Shown in pieces: positions 11,196-23,241 of a DNA stretch of 64,000 bases; position 1 is the first letter of the stretch; the number at the start of each line of letters is the position of its first letter. The notes beneath the pieces are model-generated. The model saw only the letters and a list, made by a program, of their open reading frames with translations, ran no database searches and was not told the origin of the DNA. Both the position numbers and the translations under genes were made by a program. This stretch comes from Salvator merianae (lineage: Eukaryota > Chordata > Lepidosauria > Squamata > Teiidae). Location: the NCBI GenBank assembly GCA_003586115.2, contig QVOM02000049.1, forward strand, positions 19,552,273-19,616,272. The letters are read 5' to 3'.

Positions 11196-14100
11196 TAATA
11201 TTTCCCTACTCAAAAAAAAAAAGAGGGAGAGAGAGAAGAAAAGGAAGGATTGAAAAACACAGCAAATCTGCTGCTCATGTCAAAGTCTAGTGCTTGGTTG
11301 GGTACCAGCAGTGTATTTTTTAATCTGATGCCACATAACTGAAAGCCATGCTACTTTTTATGCCAAAACTAGCACAGGTAGTGAGTGTTGTGCTGCTAGT
11401 TTTCTTCTGATGGCTTGTAAGCTACTGAGATGGTGTTGGAAATTGAACCAGCAGCAAAAGAGGGCAATGTGGCATCTCTCTGAAACAGCTGCATTGCTTT
11501 GCTTTGCTTTGCATTGCGCTGAACTGAACTGAACTGCTTTTGGCTTTGTCTTGCCCAACTTCTTTCCACATTCATTCTTTGGCTCAGAAAAATGTGGTTG
11601 AAAGACCAAATTATTTGGCCACCTCAGCTTACCAGACAAAAGCATGTTCTGTGCCCTGCGTAGATCTTTCTGCCATACAAAAAGAGCCTTATCAGGATTC
11701 CAAAGGCAATTCTGCACTAGCCTGTATACCAGAGCAGCAGGCATACTAGGAGCCTCCCTTTGACATGCTGGTGACTCCTCCCAAGGCCTCTCTTAGACTG
11801 CACAAGCGTGCAGAAAGGAGGCTCTTTGTATGCTTGCTGGTTTGGTATACTAATCAGTGCAGAATCATCAAAGTTTTCCAAAGTTTGGGGCTATTTCATC
11901 AATAGCTTGCAGAATAGGACCTTTGGGATAGGGGGGACTGGGGTAAGGCAACGGAATTTCTTTTTTCTGATCCCTTTAACCTGCATTTCATTCTGTAACA
12001 CACAAATAAATGTGGTTCAGATATAAAAAAGAGAGTCTTCCAATAACCCTTCACCCAACTTCTGCCACCACACAGACCAATCTTCAGATTACTGAGCTAT
12101 TCCCATTTTAAAAAAATAAAGTAAAAAGGAAAGGAAAACATTGATTCACACGCAACTCACTTCAAATAGCACAAAGCTACTTTAGTTTTTTGAAACTAAG
12201 AGGAAAGTTGCTATTAATGATAATAATAAATTAATTTAAAAAATAATTACGATTATTTGCACCTTAAAATATTTTGGCATCTTTTTCTAATCTTCCTGTC
12301 TTCTCCCCAATGACTCTCAAAAGCTTTCACAGAGTTTACATTATCTATGTCATATTACCGCCATTTCCTCTAATTAAAGGCATAAGCCAGCATCTCGGAA
12401 ACTTCCTTTATTTAATCAATGACCGCGTTGCCATGGAAGGCAAGCAAGAGGTTCTTACTGATGATAACTTGATTTCCTTTTGCATTTGAAGTGGTAAAAA
12501 GGAGAAAGATGGACTAAATGAAATCCCATCCATCTTAATGAAATACAATTATATTCTCCTTATTAATCATTTAAAAATCAATATGTCTCTTCTTAGTGAA
12601 CCTCACCAGAATTTGTCATTCCATGCCAGGCCTCAATACATCTTGTCCTATAGTGATTTTTACAAGTTCAGTCACTTGTGTCTCAGAGTAAATAACTAAG
12701 GTTTCTTTATACCATGGAAAGAGGAGGGGGAAACCCCACAGCAATAGTAGTAGAGCAAGGAAAAAATCACAAATTACAGGCGACATACTTCAGATTGTTG
12801 AAGGTTTTTGTTTTTTGTTTTTCTTGCTTTTAGTTATAATTCTGGAGGAATAACTCATTTTAAAAACTCTGTAAAAAATCAAACAGAAGTGGAAATAATC
12901 ACCAAAATGTGGATAATAATTAGAGTAGTATCACACATTATATTAATATTGCAAAAGTTCTAATCAAATTTCTGTTGATCAGACACCTATTTCACTTTGT
13001 TCAATAATTTATGACCAAGATAAGCAATACTGTCTTTCTTTGATTTCAAGGTAAGAACTTCTTTAATTTTTCTAAAGTTAGTGGAGCTTAGAAGTACTGA
13101 AATTTGGCAAGAACAGGCCCCAATTTTATTCTGAGCTATAAAACTGTTTTTCTTTGTTATTCCTGGCTTTGTAAAGCATTAAAATAATAAGACCTGCACC
13201 TCCAATGTTGACTGGAGAATGGAAACTCGAGATGTTGCTAAACTACAATATTCATTATCCTTGATCATTATCAATGATTTTTCATGGCTGGGGTAGAGCC
13301 CAATCTGAAAAGCAACAGGTTCTTCACAGGTGCCCTAAGCCAAGCTATAGAAAATAGTTATGCATAAAAAATAAGACAGGCAGGAGCTGCGTGGTGCCTT
13401 TATGGTGCCATGACTGGACCATAAGGGGGCAGGGCCCACAGTCTGTGTGCAGGACAGGTATGGCATTCTCATCTACTCCCATGCTGCCATAAGCACTGGC
13501 ACAGCACTTCAACAGTAGAGTGGGGTAAGGAAATTCTCAAAGCTGCCACTGCAGCTGACACCACAGGAACTTAACAGTCTCATTGGCAAGCATCTCGGCC
13601 TTCAATGGCCCATGGGCCACTCCCTGTGTTTGATGACCCCAACACCATCAAAACTGAAATCTTTATGGCAGATGATGTGTGGATGGAACTCTCTGCATAT
13701 TAAGAATAGCACCCTGATCATTAAGGATAGCGCTACAAACTTGTAGCATTCGCCCAGCCCCTCATATACGGATCCTGCCATAGTACGATACTGAGTTAAT
13801 ATACTGCGTTCAAGAGACCTTCCTAGCTAGTCCAAACAAGCAAAGGAAAAAAAACTATGAGAGTTCAGTGCCATTCAGACTCCACATTTTAGAAAATGAA
13901 AGAGGTGGACTCTTTAAAGAATGCAGCGATAAAGGATTTGAAGAATTTAAAGAGTCAGGGGTAGGAGTTCCTCATGTCCAGTGCTGTGTGAACAGGAGTG
14001 AAAGCAACAACTGGTAGCTTTCCAAGGGACATGATGGATATTGCCACTTTCTCCAGAACTGAGGATATCTTGCTAGTGGGATTTCCTGTCCACAGAATGG

Positions 14101-14784
14101 TTTCAGTGCATTTCTTATAAGTGTACTGTAATTTAATCATCTCATATTTTAGAGATGTTCTCAAACTTCTCTTCATTAGATTAAGAGATGATTTTCCTGC
14201 TTCTTAGGGGCAGCTTGAACATTTCCTATTTAGATTGACAGATCTGAGGGTTTAGAGCACCCTATTTGCCAAAGTAGATGGAAACTAAGATAGTTTTACC
14301 AAAGCAAAATTGACACTTACTATCCTAGGATACTTTCTCACACTTTCCCTCAGTCATTTCACATAGTTAAACTCTATAGGAAATAAATTCTGCATGCAGA
14401 GTACAATCAAACCTTATGGATAGGTCCAAAAGCATATCAGCCAAAGCAATGTACTGAGTTGAATAATGGTTAATATGTTTCCCAAAGTTTCTGGGAAATC
14501 AGAATTCCAATCTCTACCATATCATAAAAATCATGACAATGTACCTCACCATCTCTCAATCTGATCTACTTCACACACATGTGAGGATGACAAAATTGAA
14601 ATTGAATCATAATTTTCTGGAAATTAGATAAAAGGAAGCTGGAAAGTGTTATTTGTCCCTAAAACAAGTTAAAATATTGGCATACCATTGTTCAAAGGGA
14701 TTTCAGAGGCAGAACCCTGGGCAGAACAAAAGGCATGGCTCATATTCTTAAAAAAACAAAACAAAACATAAGATCATGAACTAG
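11196..14784. other. 3.6 kb of largely unassigned sequence
   Basis: Contains a purine run (11211-11247) and a small pentamer repeat (listed). A G+C-richer patch at 13381-13760 has no terminal repeats that I could match. No coding frame with recognisable similarity. This is the longest repeat-poor stretch in the window. Confidence 0.5.
11491..11536. repeat. Adjacent pentamer repeats (TTGCT)n and (GAACT)n
   Basis: Three to four units of each pentamer, side by side. Confidence 0.85.
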
Positions 14785-15183
14785 GGTGTGCTCTATGAAG
14801 CTGATGGGTAGGAGAGTTAGGACTGACAAGGGGAAGTATTTTTTTTCATCCAGAGGATCATCACTGTATGGAATTTACTACTGGAAGAAGAAGTGACAGC
14901 AATCAGCTGGATGGTTTTAAGAATGGTTTGGACAGATGCATGGAGGTCAGGTCTATCAATGGCTATTAGAATGGATGTCTAGGTATTGCCTCCAGGGTGG
15001 AGAGACAGGCAGGATGCCTCTAAAAGCCATTTTCAGGGAGTCAAGAGCAGGAGAAGGTTTTGCCTTTGTCTTCTGTTTGAGATGCCCAGAAGGAACTGGT
15101 GGGCCACTGTGTGAAACAGGATGCTGGACTAGACGGGCTGTGGTCTGGTCCATCAGGGCTCTTTTTATATTCTTATGTTCTTA
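14785..15183 (+). mobile_element. CR1-type LINE, 3' end
   Basis: Plus-strand copy of the 3' region also found, inverted, at 18673 and 26842. It contains gggtaggagagttaggac, ggagaaggttttgcctttgt, the gatgctggactaga block and the ending attcttatgttctt, which is the short octamer-like tail expected of CR1 elements. 5'-truncated, as is usual for LINE copies. Carries only the last part of ORF2 and the 3' UTR. Confidence 0.85.
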
Positions 15184-15244
15184 AAATCAATCAGCATCTG
15201 TGGACATAAGTGTGTACCCTCCCCTCCCAATTTTAACCCTATCA

Positions 15245-15673
15245 TAGGGATGTGCACGAAATTTCGAAGCAACGAAATTTCGTACGAATTTCGTTGCTTC
15301 GCAGCATTCGCATCGAATGCGAAGTGCCCTCCCTATTGCGAAAGCGAATAGCGAAAGTCACGGCGATTTTCGTCAATTTTCGTGACCTTCGCTACTCACC
15401 GCGAACGGCTATTTTTCGTCTTTTTTCGCTGCAAAAACTGCGAAGCAACGAAGCTTAGTAGCTTCGTAGCCTCCAGTCTCTGCCTCTAGAGGTGGAAATT
15501 GTCATGCTTCACATTAGGAAAGACGGTATTTTTTTAACTCTTCGCCTGCCTCGCAGCGATCGCACCGCATGAGGATGAGAAACTCAGACGGCTTGGAGTT
15601 AATAAAACTTCTTTGATGGTGTTATATAGTTCTTCGTTTTGANCAGAGAAAATTCCTTTCGTGCACATCCCTA
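15245..15673. mobile_element. hAT-type non-autonomous transposon, 429 bp, TSD CCCTATCA
   Basis: Termini TAGGGATGTGCACGAAA and TTTCGTGCACATCCCTA are exact inverted repeats apart from small internal differences. A perfect 8-bp duplication CCCTATCA flanks it (15237-15244 and 15674-15681). An 8-bp target duplication and a terminal TAGGG-type sequence are hAT hallmarks. The body is rich in ttcg/cgaa motifs and has no transposase. There is one ambiguous base (n) at 15643. The clean ends and duplication suggest a fairly recent insertion. Confidence 0.92.
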
Positions 15674-15681
15674 CCCTATCA

Positions 15682-16246
15682 CAGCCTTTAGGGCATCTTG
15701 AACATGCAGTGAGGTGCAGTGTCTACAAACTGTCCTTTTGATGGCATTCTGTGTTACAGAACACAAGAAATGCCCTCCCTATCATCAGATTCAAAACTGG
15801 GGATTCTCTTTGAATCAAGGGCATCCCTCTGTTGAGATCAAAACCAGGGATGCCCTGGCTTTGATTAAGACAGGCAGGAGGGCAGAGGAAGGCTATCTAC
15901 CCTTCTCTCCCCAAGTCAAAAGAAACCCCAAATGTGGCTTCAGAAGGAAGAGGGAAGCCCCTCCTCCACAAGTCAAGATCATAGCTTCTCTTGGCTCATG
16001 AGGGAAGCAATCTTCTCAGTCTTTGCACACAGGGTTGTAATGTCTACCACCACCCCACCATGTAGATTCCCCTGCCAAAGAAAGCTATGCAAAAGAAAGC
16101 AACTGTAAAGTTGCACAAGGATATAAGAGCAGAGATTCATTTTGCTGCAGTTCTTTTCCCCTTTTCTTTTAACCCTGTGCATTATTCCTTCCTCTGATCT
16201 GTGACAGCCTCAGAGGAGGGTTGCTTTCTATCTATCATCTATCTTT
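15682..16246. other. Unassigned non-coding sequence
   Basis: No family recognised; ends in TATC-rich sequence at 16229-16243 that is the left half of the microsatellite target described below. Confidence 0.5.
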
Positions 16247-16425
16247 GGCCCTTTCTGCACTTGGACTTATTCCAGATTATATCTCAGAATAAGGACCTGC
16301 CATCTGCATGCTAGTGCAGACTATGGTAGGCCCTAGGCAAGACCTTTCATAGTTTGCACTAGCATATGGATAGCAGGTTCCTATTCTGAGATATAATCCA
16401 CAATAAGGCCAAGTGCAGAAAGGGC

Positions 16426-16426
<1 letters not shown>
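16247..16426. mobile_element. 180-bp MITE, copy 1
   Basis: The termini GGCCCTTTCTGCACTTGG and the complementary right end (aagtgcagaaagggcc) form near-perfect inverted repeats. The interior continues the symmetry (tgagatataatc on one side, gattatatctca on the other), so most of the element can fold on itself. Length is exactly 180 bp, as for the copy at 30792. It sits within a TATC-rich tract. Confidence 0.9.
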
Positions 16427-16465
<39 letters not shown>

Positions 16466-16466
16466 T
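16427..16466. repeat. (TATC)n microsatellite
   Basis: Ten tandem TATC units starting at the first base after the MITE. TATC-like sequence also precedes the MITE, so the element probably inserted into the repeat. Confidence 0.95.
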
Positions 16467-16573
16467 GCATATAGCAGCTAAGCAGGGAATCCTTTTTGGA
16501 TGGAACTGTTTTCATTTTTTTATGTGCACTGCTTTCTAATGAAGCCAAATGGGAAAAAAATAAAAGAGACAAA

Positions 16574-16713
16574 GATCCTTTCTGCACTGTGCCTTATTCT
16601 GCATTAAATCCCAGAATAGAGACCCAGAATCCACCATAGTCTGCACCAGCATGCAGATAGCAATCCCCTATTCTGGGATATGATCTGGAATAAAGCCCAG
16701 TGGAGAAAGAACC
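16574..16713. mobile_element. 180-bp MITE family, copy 2 (140 bp, internally deleted)
   Basis: Keeps CCTTTCTGCACTGTGCC at the left and the gagaaagaacc end at the right, with gggatatgatctggaata inside. About 40 bp shorter than the full form. Confidence 0.8.
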
Positions 16714-16769
16714 AGACAGAGAAGAATTGGTGCACAATGCTGCACCCAGCCTTATAGCAAGAGGTTCTA

Positions 16770-17170
16770 TAAAATCTTAGAGAATTGCACTGGTTACTTC
16801 TTCCCCTCTGGATCCAGCTTAGGGTGTTAATATTTAAATCTCAAGCCATTTAAAGCCTGAATGGCTTGAGATTCAAGTATTTAAAGGAACACCTCTTCCC
16901 ATATAGATCTGTCCGACTATTAAGATCTCCTAGTGAGACAAGTTATGTTTCCTGGATTCTGGAACGATCTCCCCTAAGAGATATGCCAGTTATCAATAAT
17001 GGGTAGTTTCTGGCACCCTGCCAAACCTATTTGCTTAATTTAGCTTTTAGCAATTAGTCCATGTTTTGTACTGTGTTGTTTTTAATGTTGTTTTTCATTC
17101 TTATTGTTAACAGCCCTGAGACTGAGTTATAGGGCAGATATAAATCCTTGGTAAAGAAACGATAAAGAAA
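16770..17170 (+). mobile_element. L2-like LINE, ORF2 C-terminus and 3' UTR
   Basis: From 16782 the translation reads ELHWLLLPLWIQLRVLIF, then a stop, then LNGLRFKYLKEHLFPYRS. This matches the conserved LHWLP…Y+…FK…L…GL…YL…PY segment at the end of L2-clade ORF2. A typical tail (cagccctgagact … agggcagatataaat) follows. A stop codon and missing 5' part show a dead copy. Confidence 0.75.
16782..16945 (+). pseudogene. L2-like ORF2 remnant
   Basis: About 55 codons of the C-terminal end of a non-LTR retrotransposon polyprotein, with one in-frame stop after about 23 codons. Motif order is LHW-LL, WIQLRVL, SLNGL, YLKEHL, FPYRS, as in L2-type elements. No catalytic motif is included. Confidence 0.7.
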
Positions 17171-17419
17171 GAGATAACAGTGGCTATGTTATTGACAGAC
17201 GAACCAGCCAATAGCATTGGAGCTGAGGGGAGGAGGGAAAAGGAGCAAGGGAAAACTGCTGATTGTGTATGCAGTGTGTGCAGACTAGCATACACTAATA
17301 GGGGTGCCTTAAGCTGGAAGAGGACACTTCTTATTTTCATATGATTTAAACTATTGGGGTGTAACTATGTTCTGTATCAGTCTTTATCACTAAGAAAAAA
17401 AATATTCATTTGTCTATTT

Positions 17420-18350
17420 GTTTGTATAAAACTTTTATATACTGCTTCACCATCTAAAATATCCCAAAGCAATCACTTCCCATACGACGCTTAAGGCACT
17501 TTGCAACTTTGAGCTAAGAATAAATAACATTAAACCATACACAAAATATAATGAAGTACAAATCAAAAACTTCAAAATGCATCATCATCATCATCATGAA
17601 ATGCAAAATGCAGCAACAATAGCAAAGCATTCCAGTTTCACAGGACCAGTTGTTGCCTGTCTTAAGCAAAAGTCTCCCTTAATATCCAAGAGTGAGTTTG
17701 CAGCAAGGGTTCCAAGAGAATCGCATTGCAACCCTTTACCCCAAGGTCAGTTTCAAACAGGTGTTACAGGGAATTGCTAAGTTGCTGGGGCCCAATCCTG
17801 TAAGGGACACATCCTGGAGTGACAGCAGCAAAGGCAAACAGATCTGCTAGCAGATGGTAAGAAGCATAACACAGAGTCCAGCAAGGTGATGGGAATGCTG
17901 GGGTAAATAAATAAGTTTTCAGCAGGCACTTAAAAGATAAGATAGCAGGTGCTTCCCAAACATCTGAGGGGCCACAACAGAGAAAGTCCTTCTAAGGGTC
18001 ACCATAAAATGAAATTCAGTAATTGGTGGTACCTGCATCTGGACTTCCCTAGACATTCATTGTTGTCTTAATGGTCTATAACAGAGAAGGTGATCTAACA
18101 AATACCATGTTCCCACATTGTTTAGGGTCTCATATACCAAGCACAGAATCTCAAATCTAAGCCGGTAGCTAACTGGCAACTAGTGTAGCTGTTTCAGCAA
18201 AGCTGAAATCTGTACTCAAACTGGTACCCCACTCAACAATTGGGGTCCTGCATTTTGCACCATTGCAACTTTTAGAACAGATACAAAGATAACTCCACAT
18301 AGAGCACATTATAGTAATCCAGACAATAGTGGCCAAACTATCCCTGTCCA
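17420..18350 (-). mobile_element. Probable LINE fragment, minus strand
   Basis: Begins with an inverted LINE tail (tatatactgcttcaccatct, then atcccaaagcaat). It continues into a text I associate with reptile LINE 3' regions (gagaaagtccttctaaggg, agcacattatagtaatcc, gtggccaaactatccctgtc). Not coding. The join between tail and body is inferred. Confidence 0.4.
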
Positions 18351-18384
18351 CTGGGATAGGGGTCCCTTGAATGGGTCTCTTGAA

Positions 18385-18560
18385 ACTCCAGTGACAAGGA
18401 ACTAAGTTCTAAAGCTGATGCAGCGCTGGAAGCCAACAGCTGGGACTGGCACACAACAGGCCATCCCAATGCTGACTGCCCTGTTCCACACCAACAGCAG
18501 CCTGGGACAGATTGCTAATTCTAAGATAAGGTGTCCCACACTGTCCCATGCATGTGGAGA
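18385..18560 (+). mobile_element. Right part of the ~500-bp transposon family
   Basis: The order of blocks (gggtctcttgaaactccagtg, ggaacta, gctgggactggcacac, aggccatcccaatgctgac, tgccctgttcc) parallels the right half of the 4768 and 24028 elements. No terminal repeat. Confidence 0.45.
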
Positions 18561-18672
18561 TAAGCGTGAAAATTAAAATATCAAATTAAGTGGGTCATTT
18601 AGTTTGAATCTTAATAAAGAGATTTCTTACCCTCCCTTCTCCCAGTTTTCAGGTTTTTTCTCCACATGCCAT

Positions 18673-19505
18673 ATAAGAACATAAGAAGAGCTTTTCTGGA
18701 TCAGGCCACGGCCCATCTAGTCTAGCATCCTGTTTTACACAGTGAACCACCAATTGCGTCTGGGCATTCTCAAGTAGAATAAAAAGGCAAAACCTTCACC
18801 TGCTCTCAACTCCCTGCAAATGGGTTTTACAGGCATCCTTCCTGTGTTTCCAACCTGTAAAATCCAGGTACCTAGGCATCCATTCAAGTCTCCATTGATA
18901 CACCTGACCTCCATGAATCCATTCTTAAAACTATCCAGGCTGATTGCTGTCACCACCTCTTCCAGTAATAAATTCCATAGACCAATGACCCTCTGGGTGA
19001 AAAAATATTTCCACTTGTTGGTCCTAACTCTCCTACCCATCAGCTTTATAGACTGCCCCCAAGTCCAAATGTTGTGTGATAGAGAAAGGAATTTTTCTCT
19101 ATCCTTCTTTTTCATGCCATGCATGGGCCCCACTTAAATGCCATCTTTCAAGGCTGAAAAGGCCAAGACATTGCAGCCTGGTTTCATAAGGAAGGTGTTC
19201 CAGCCCTTTGATCATTCTGCTGGTCCTTTTCTGAGCCTTTTCCAGTTCCAAAATATTGTTTCTGAGGTGAGGTGACCCAAACTGTTCAGAATATTCCAAG
19301 GTGGTCTCATCATAGATTTATAAAGAGGCACAATGACACTTGCCGACCTGTTTTCTATTCCCTTCCTAATTACCCCTAGCACTGAATTTGCTTTTTTCCC
19401 TGCTGCTGCACACTGGGTTGACACCTTCATTGGGCGATCAGCCAGAACCCCAAGATCCTTTTCCTGGCCTGTCACGTACTGTTCAACATTTGGCAGTGTC
19501 CTGTT
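18673..19505 (-). mobile_element. CR1-type LINE, long 3' fragment (minus strand)
   Basis: The 3' end is at 18673 (minus-strand cttcttatgttcttat tail). Upstream come the 3' UTR blocks shared with 14785 and 26842, then ORF2 C-terminal coding. About 830 bp, 5'-truncated near 19505. Confidence 0.9.
19099..19475 (-). pseudogene. CR1 ORF2 C-terminus, frameshifted
   Basis: The upstream frame gives EKDLGVLADRPMKVSTQCAA, then GKKANSVLGVIRKGI and IVPLYKSMMRP. A second frame then gives RMIKGLEHLPYETRLQCLGL, then FSLERWHLSGA. This is the standard C-terminal order of CR1 ORF2. At least one frameshift separates the pieces. The region lies after the RT core, so no catalytic residues are present. Confidence 0.85.
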
Positions 19506-20163
19506 GCAGTCAAGCTTGTGACTTTCCTCGCACTGTGAGTAAACACATCAGCACAACTAGATAGGCCACTGGTTTCTTCCAGCAAGCAACTTTTTGCATT
19601 CTTAGGTTTTGTGCTTTCTCCAACTGAAATTCTTTTTTCCGTATTTGCTGTGGTTGCTGTTTTGGTGTGTGTGTACCTTTATTTACATGAATTATGAAGG
19701 TGTCTCTCACTTTTCCTTTCTCTCATGTGTGCACAAGGCTCAATTTCACTATACAAGCATCAACAGTGAATGATTCAGATCAGCGCAGAGATTAGCAATG
19801 CCCTGTTGTAATAGTTTTTGAGATATTAAAAGCATGAAATAGCCGACAATTGATCAAATAAACAAGAGCTACTGCCCATTGCCACACACAAAATCATCTA
19901 TTAGTATTCCTTTTCATATCTTGCAGTATGTAGCAGAACCACACGAGTCTCAAAAGCAAGTTATGTTCTCCAAAATCATGAGCCCATCTATTAAACTTAG
20001 ATATTACTAATTTATCAGCTAAAGCTTAGTTCATAACTGAGTAAATTACAGCAAAGGGAGAGGGGAGGAAAAAAACATTATTTTAACCAACTAAAGCCCC
20101 CATGCTATTTCTCTCCCCAAATTTGTACACTTTTCTGATCCTTGTTTCATAAAAGAAATGAAA
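19506..20163. other. Unassigned non-coding sequence
   Basis: Nothing recognised apart from a short GT run near 19664. Confidence 0.5.
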
Positions 20164-20351
20164 TTTGTCACACTGCTATACATCATTTGTACTGTGGTGC
20201 AATGTCCCATCTGTGTGTCAAGTACAAAACAAAAGCATTTTGTGAAAAATTGCTAAAGTAGTAATGATTTTTGTCCTCAACTCTTTGTTTTGCCTTTCAA
20301 TAAAGAAGGCGACAAGTGCCACAAATGATGTATAGTTGCTTAGGCACAAAC
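20164..20351. mobile_element. Inverted-repeat element with 15-bp perfect arms
   Basis: CTATACATCATTTGT (20176-20190) and its exact complement ACAAATGATGTATAG (20321-20335), with weaker symmetry on both sides of each arm. The 130-bp interior is A+T-rich. Size and layout fit a MITE, but no second copy or target duplication was found. Confidence 0.5.
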
Positions 20352-21560
20352 CCTAGTAACACAGTGCATAACCAAAACCATGTTTCACAGTCGAAAAACT
20401 ATAGTTTACTGCCCCTATGGCTCTGAAGAGAATGTGATGTTCCACAGTTCATAAATGCTTGGAGGTCAATACATGATTTACCCCAGCCTGTTCATCCAAT
20501 GAACAGGAGGTCCAAAAATATATCATGCTATTAGACAGCCCATTGGAAGCTTGGCGGAGCCCCCCAGTGATGGAAAGTGTTCCATGGTAGCCTCTCTGTC
20601 AGCTGAAGATGAGATAATTAGATCCAGGTAATACATTGAAGTCCCGTCAGGGAACAGGACAGCAAACATGTCATCTTTATGGGTCTTTCTTGTTCTCCAC
20701 AGCAACGGTGCCTATGATAGTAAAAACTGTGAAAGATGCATCAGACCAGCACAATAAACAGAACAGTAGGGTAATCAACCTATCATCCTTCTGTACCACT
20801 CATCACCTAAGAAATCCAGTGAGTGTCTTCTGCAAAAAAGCAAGAGAGACAAACTGAAAGCACTGAGTTTATTACTGCTTTATATGTACTGGGATATTAC
20901 AAGAAGAACTATGCAAAATCTGGAGCTGTTAGGTTTCTCTTTTCAAGCATGCATTCACCTCTTAGGTCAGATTCACATACTGAAGTTGCAGGTTGCTTCT
21001 GTGAATGGGCCATTGCACAAAAACCATCTTACCTTTCAGTGGAATTAGTTTACCAAATAATGTTCCGCATAGGTCCCCTAGAATAAAAAACATGGAGAGA
21101 GAAGGTCCTCTTCTAATAAGGAGGGTTTGCTAGTCTTTCCCTCACAAAAGTAAAAAGGAAGGGATACTTCTTTGCTGTCAGATAAAGCAATTCCAGTTCT
21201 TGAAAGAATTAGGCACTGGAAGGGTTAGGAAATGATGTAAGAAAAAAATAAGAGAGAAATATTCAGCTCTTCACAAATTAAGAAAAAAGAAGCCAAGCAT
21301 TTTAAAATTACTATACTTGAGTAGTGGTCTCTTGTAATATTATATAGCACATATGAAATCTAAAAATCATGTAAGAAGTAAGATCAGCAAAGTCCTTTCT
21401 GAACTGATTATTTCAAAACACATTAAACAAGAATAAATAGTAATTGGTTTACAGGATAAGCAATGTCTTCCTTTGAAAACAGGACTCTACATCAATTTAC
21501 ATCAAAAATTTAGTAAATATTGATCTAGTTTTCCTGTTATTCTGAAATAGTTTTTAATAT
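20352..21560. other. Unassigned non-coding sequence
   Basis: No repeat family, RNA gene or coding frame recognised. Confidence 0.5.
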
Positions 21561-21710
21561 GGTCCTTTCTGCACTGTGCCGTATTCTGGATTATATCCTG
21601 GAATGGGAGCCTGCCATTTGCATGCTAGAGCAAATTATGGCACCAGCATGCAGATGGCAGTCCCCTACTCTGGGATATAATCTGGAATACGGCCCAGTGC
21701 AGACAGGGCC
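21561..21710. mobile_element. 180-bp MITE family, copy 3 (150 bp)
   Basis: GGTCCTTTCTGCACTGTGCC at the left, gtgcagacagggcc at the right, with mirrored ggattatatcc / ggatataatct blocks. A 30-bp central segment is missing compared with the 180-bp form. Flanks TAT and TAA. Confidence 0.88.
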
Positions 21711-22093
21711 TAAGACTGCCTAGGTTTATGTAGCCAGATTACCAGCAAAGCAACTGTCTATGCTGTAGGAGTTGTTGCAGTTCGGAGATACACTCTTTGC
21801 ATGACCAGCACCTCCTGGCTTCAGTGGCTTTGAATGTGTGGAATAAAAGTTTAGAGCTAGACTGGAAATGGCCCTAGAAGTTGGGCATTTTCTGTCTGGC
21901 ATTAAATCATGCTGGGTAGAAATTACTCCAGTAAGCAACCCCCACCATTCTACATGGTGACTCAGGACAGGGGTGAATGAGGGCAAAATTTGCCCACAGA
22001 GTAGTTTATAGCACTCTGAACATCAGTTGTCTCTGAAGGTGAATTTCAAAAGAAGCAGAAGTATGTGTTTGCTGGATGCCAGAGGCTCTCTAT

Positions 22094-22308
22094 GGCTGTT
22101 TTCAGACATAACAAAAGGGGTGACTTGGAGGCACCTCCTAGAGACAGTTTGTGGCACTCGTGTTCCGAAGTCTTCTCTAATCTGCCTTCTCTAGCATAGA
22201 ACATTCATGAGAAGGGGGAGACACAGACTGGTGTGTGAACAATCCCACCTCGAAGCCGTCTCTGAGCTGCCTCAGAGATGCTATTCTTTGTTGTGTCTGA
22301 TCACAACT
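22094..22308 (+). mobile_element. 215-bp MITE ('GGCTGTGTTCAGACA' family), TSD TAT
   Basis: The left end GGCTGTTTTCAGACATAACA pairs with the right end TGTTGTGTCTGATCACAACT. TAT flanks both sides. The body (gtgtggcac-like, tctaatctgcc, ttctctagcatagaac, gtgtgtgaacaatccc, agctgcctcagagatg) recurs at 22623, 41508, 50052, 50309 and 56210. Confidence 0.85.
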
Positions 22309-22622
22309 TATGATTGTCCCTTTTACATCATGTGAATGCATCCTATGTCTTTGTACTCCTTAGTGCATTCTGTTTAGATAGTTTATTGTAAAGTAGTAAA
22401 TAGAACTGGTCTCTTAATTATATCTCAGATGGCAAACAAATAGTATTCCCTGTTACCATTCATGAATACATTTAAACTATATATTAAGAATACTACAAAA
22501 ACTGTCAAGAGTACAGCCAGTAGTAAACTTGCTCAGCAGAACCAGGAGGCATTAGGGAAGGGTAAAGACCTGCTGGTTACGTTGCACAACTCATCACTAA
22601 ATGCATCAGATCATCAGAATAA

Positions 22623-22850
22623 GACTATGATCACACACAATAAACCATGCACCTCTGAGGCAGTTCAGAGACAGGTTAGAGATGGTTCCAAGATCGATTC
22701 ATTCAAACCCCAGTCTGTCTCTCTCTCCACTCTCATGAACATTCTAGGGCTAGAAAAGGTGGATTAGAGATGGAATGAGAAGATGAGGACCACATGTTAC
22801 TTTCTCTGGAGAGCTTCTGACCTGCTTTTTTGTTACATGTGAACACAGCC
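22623..22850 (-). mobile_element. 228-bp MITE, same family, minus orientation, TSD TAA
   Basis: Reverse complement of the 22094 body (gaggcagttcagagac, ctctcatgaacattctag, aaaggtggattagag). The right end is TGTTACATGTGAACACAGCC. TAA duplicated at 22620-22622 and 22851-22853. It opens a long frame that has no coding meaning. Confidence 0.85.
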
Positions 22851-23241
22851 TAAAGCTATAGGAATGGATTTAGACTATAATACTGAAGAGTATCACCTAC
22901 CAACTAACTAACTTTACATTTATATGCAGTTTCTTCATTCATTTGACAGCTTTGATTATGGAACATCTCTTTCATAGAATCCTCTTAAGAATAAGGCTAG
23001 TTCAAATGCCACTTGATCCTACTCCAACAAATAAGTCTAGCTGTACTCAAAAATACTACTGGAGAGTGCAAGGAAGCAGAAATATATAAATAGGACAGAT
23101 CAAATGTACATTGAAAATCTGAAACCTTTATTTTATCCTTCAGAGCATAGGAAGGAAATTATAACTCATACTTATTATTTAGCAATATTTAATTTATCCA
23201 CTACCAATCTGGTAGCCCCTTTTTCCAGTGTTCTAGTCTAT

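Noticed and set aside
15643..15643. Ambiguous base n
   Set aside because: It is a sequencing or assembly ambiguity, not biology; it falls inside the hAT element and does not affect its ends.
16247..16713. Repeated units that might suggest a CRISPR-like array
   Set aside because: They are two MITE copies plus a tetranucleotide microsatellite, with no regular repeats and spacers; the host is a vertebrate.
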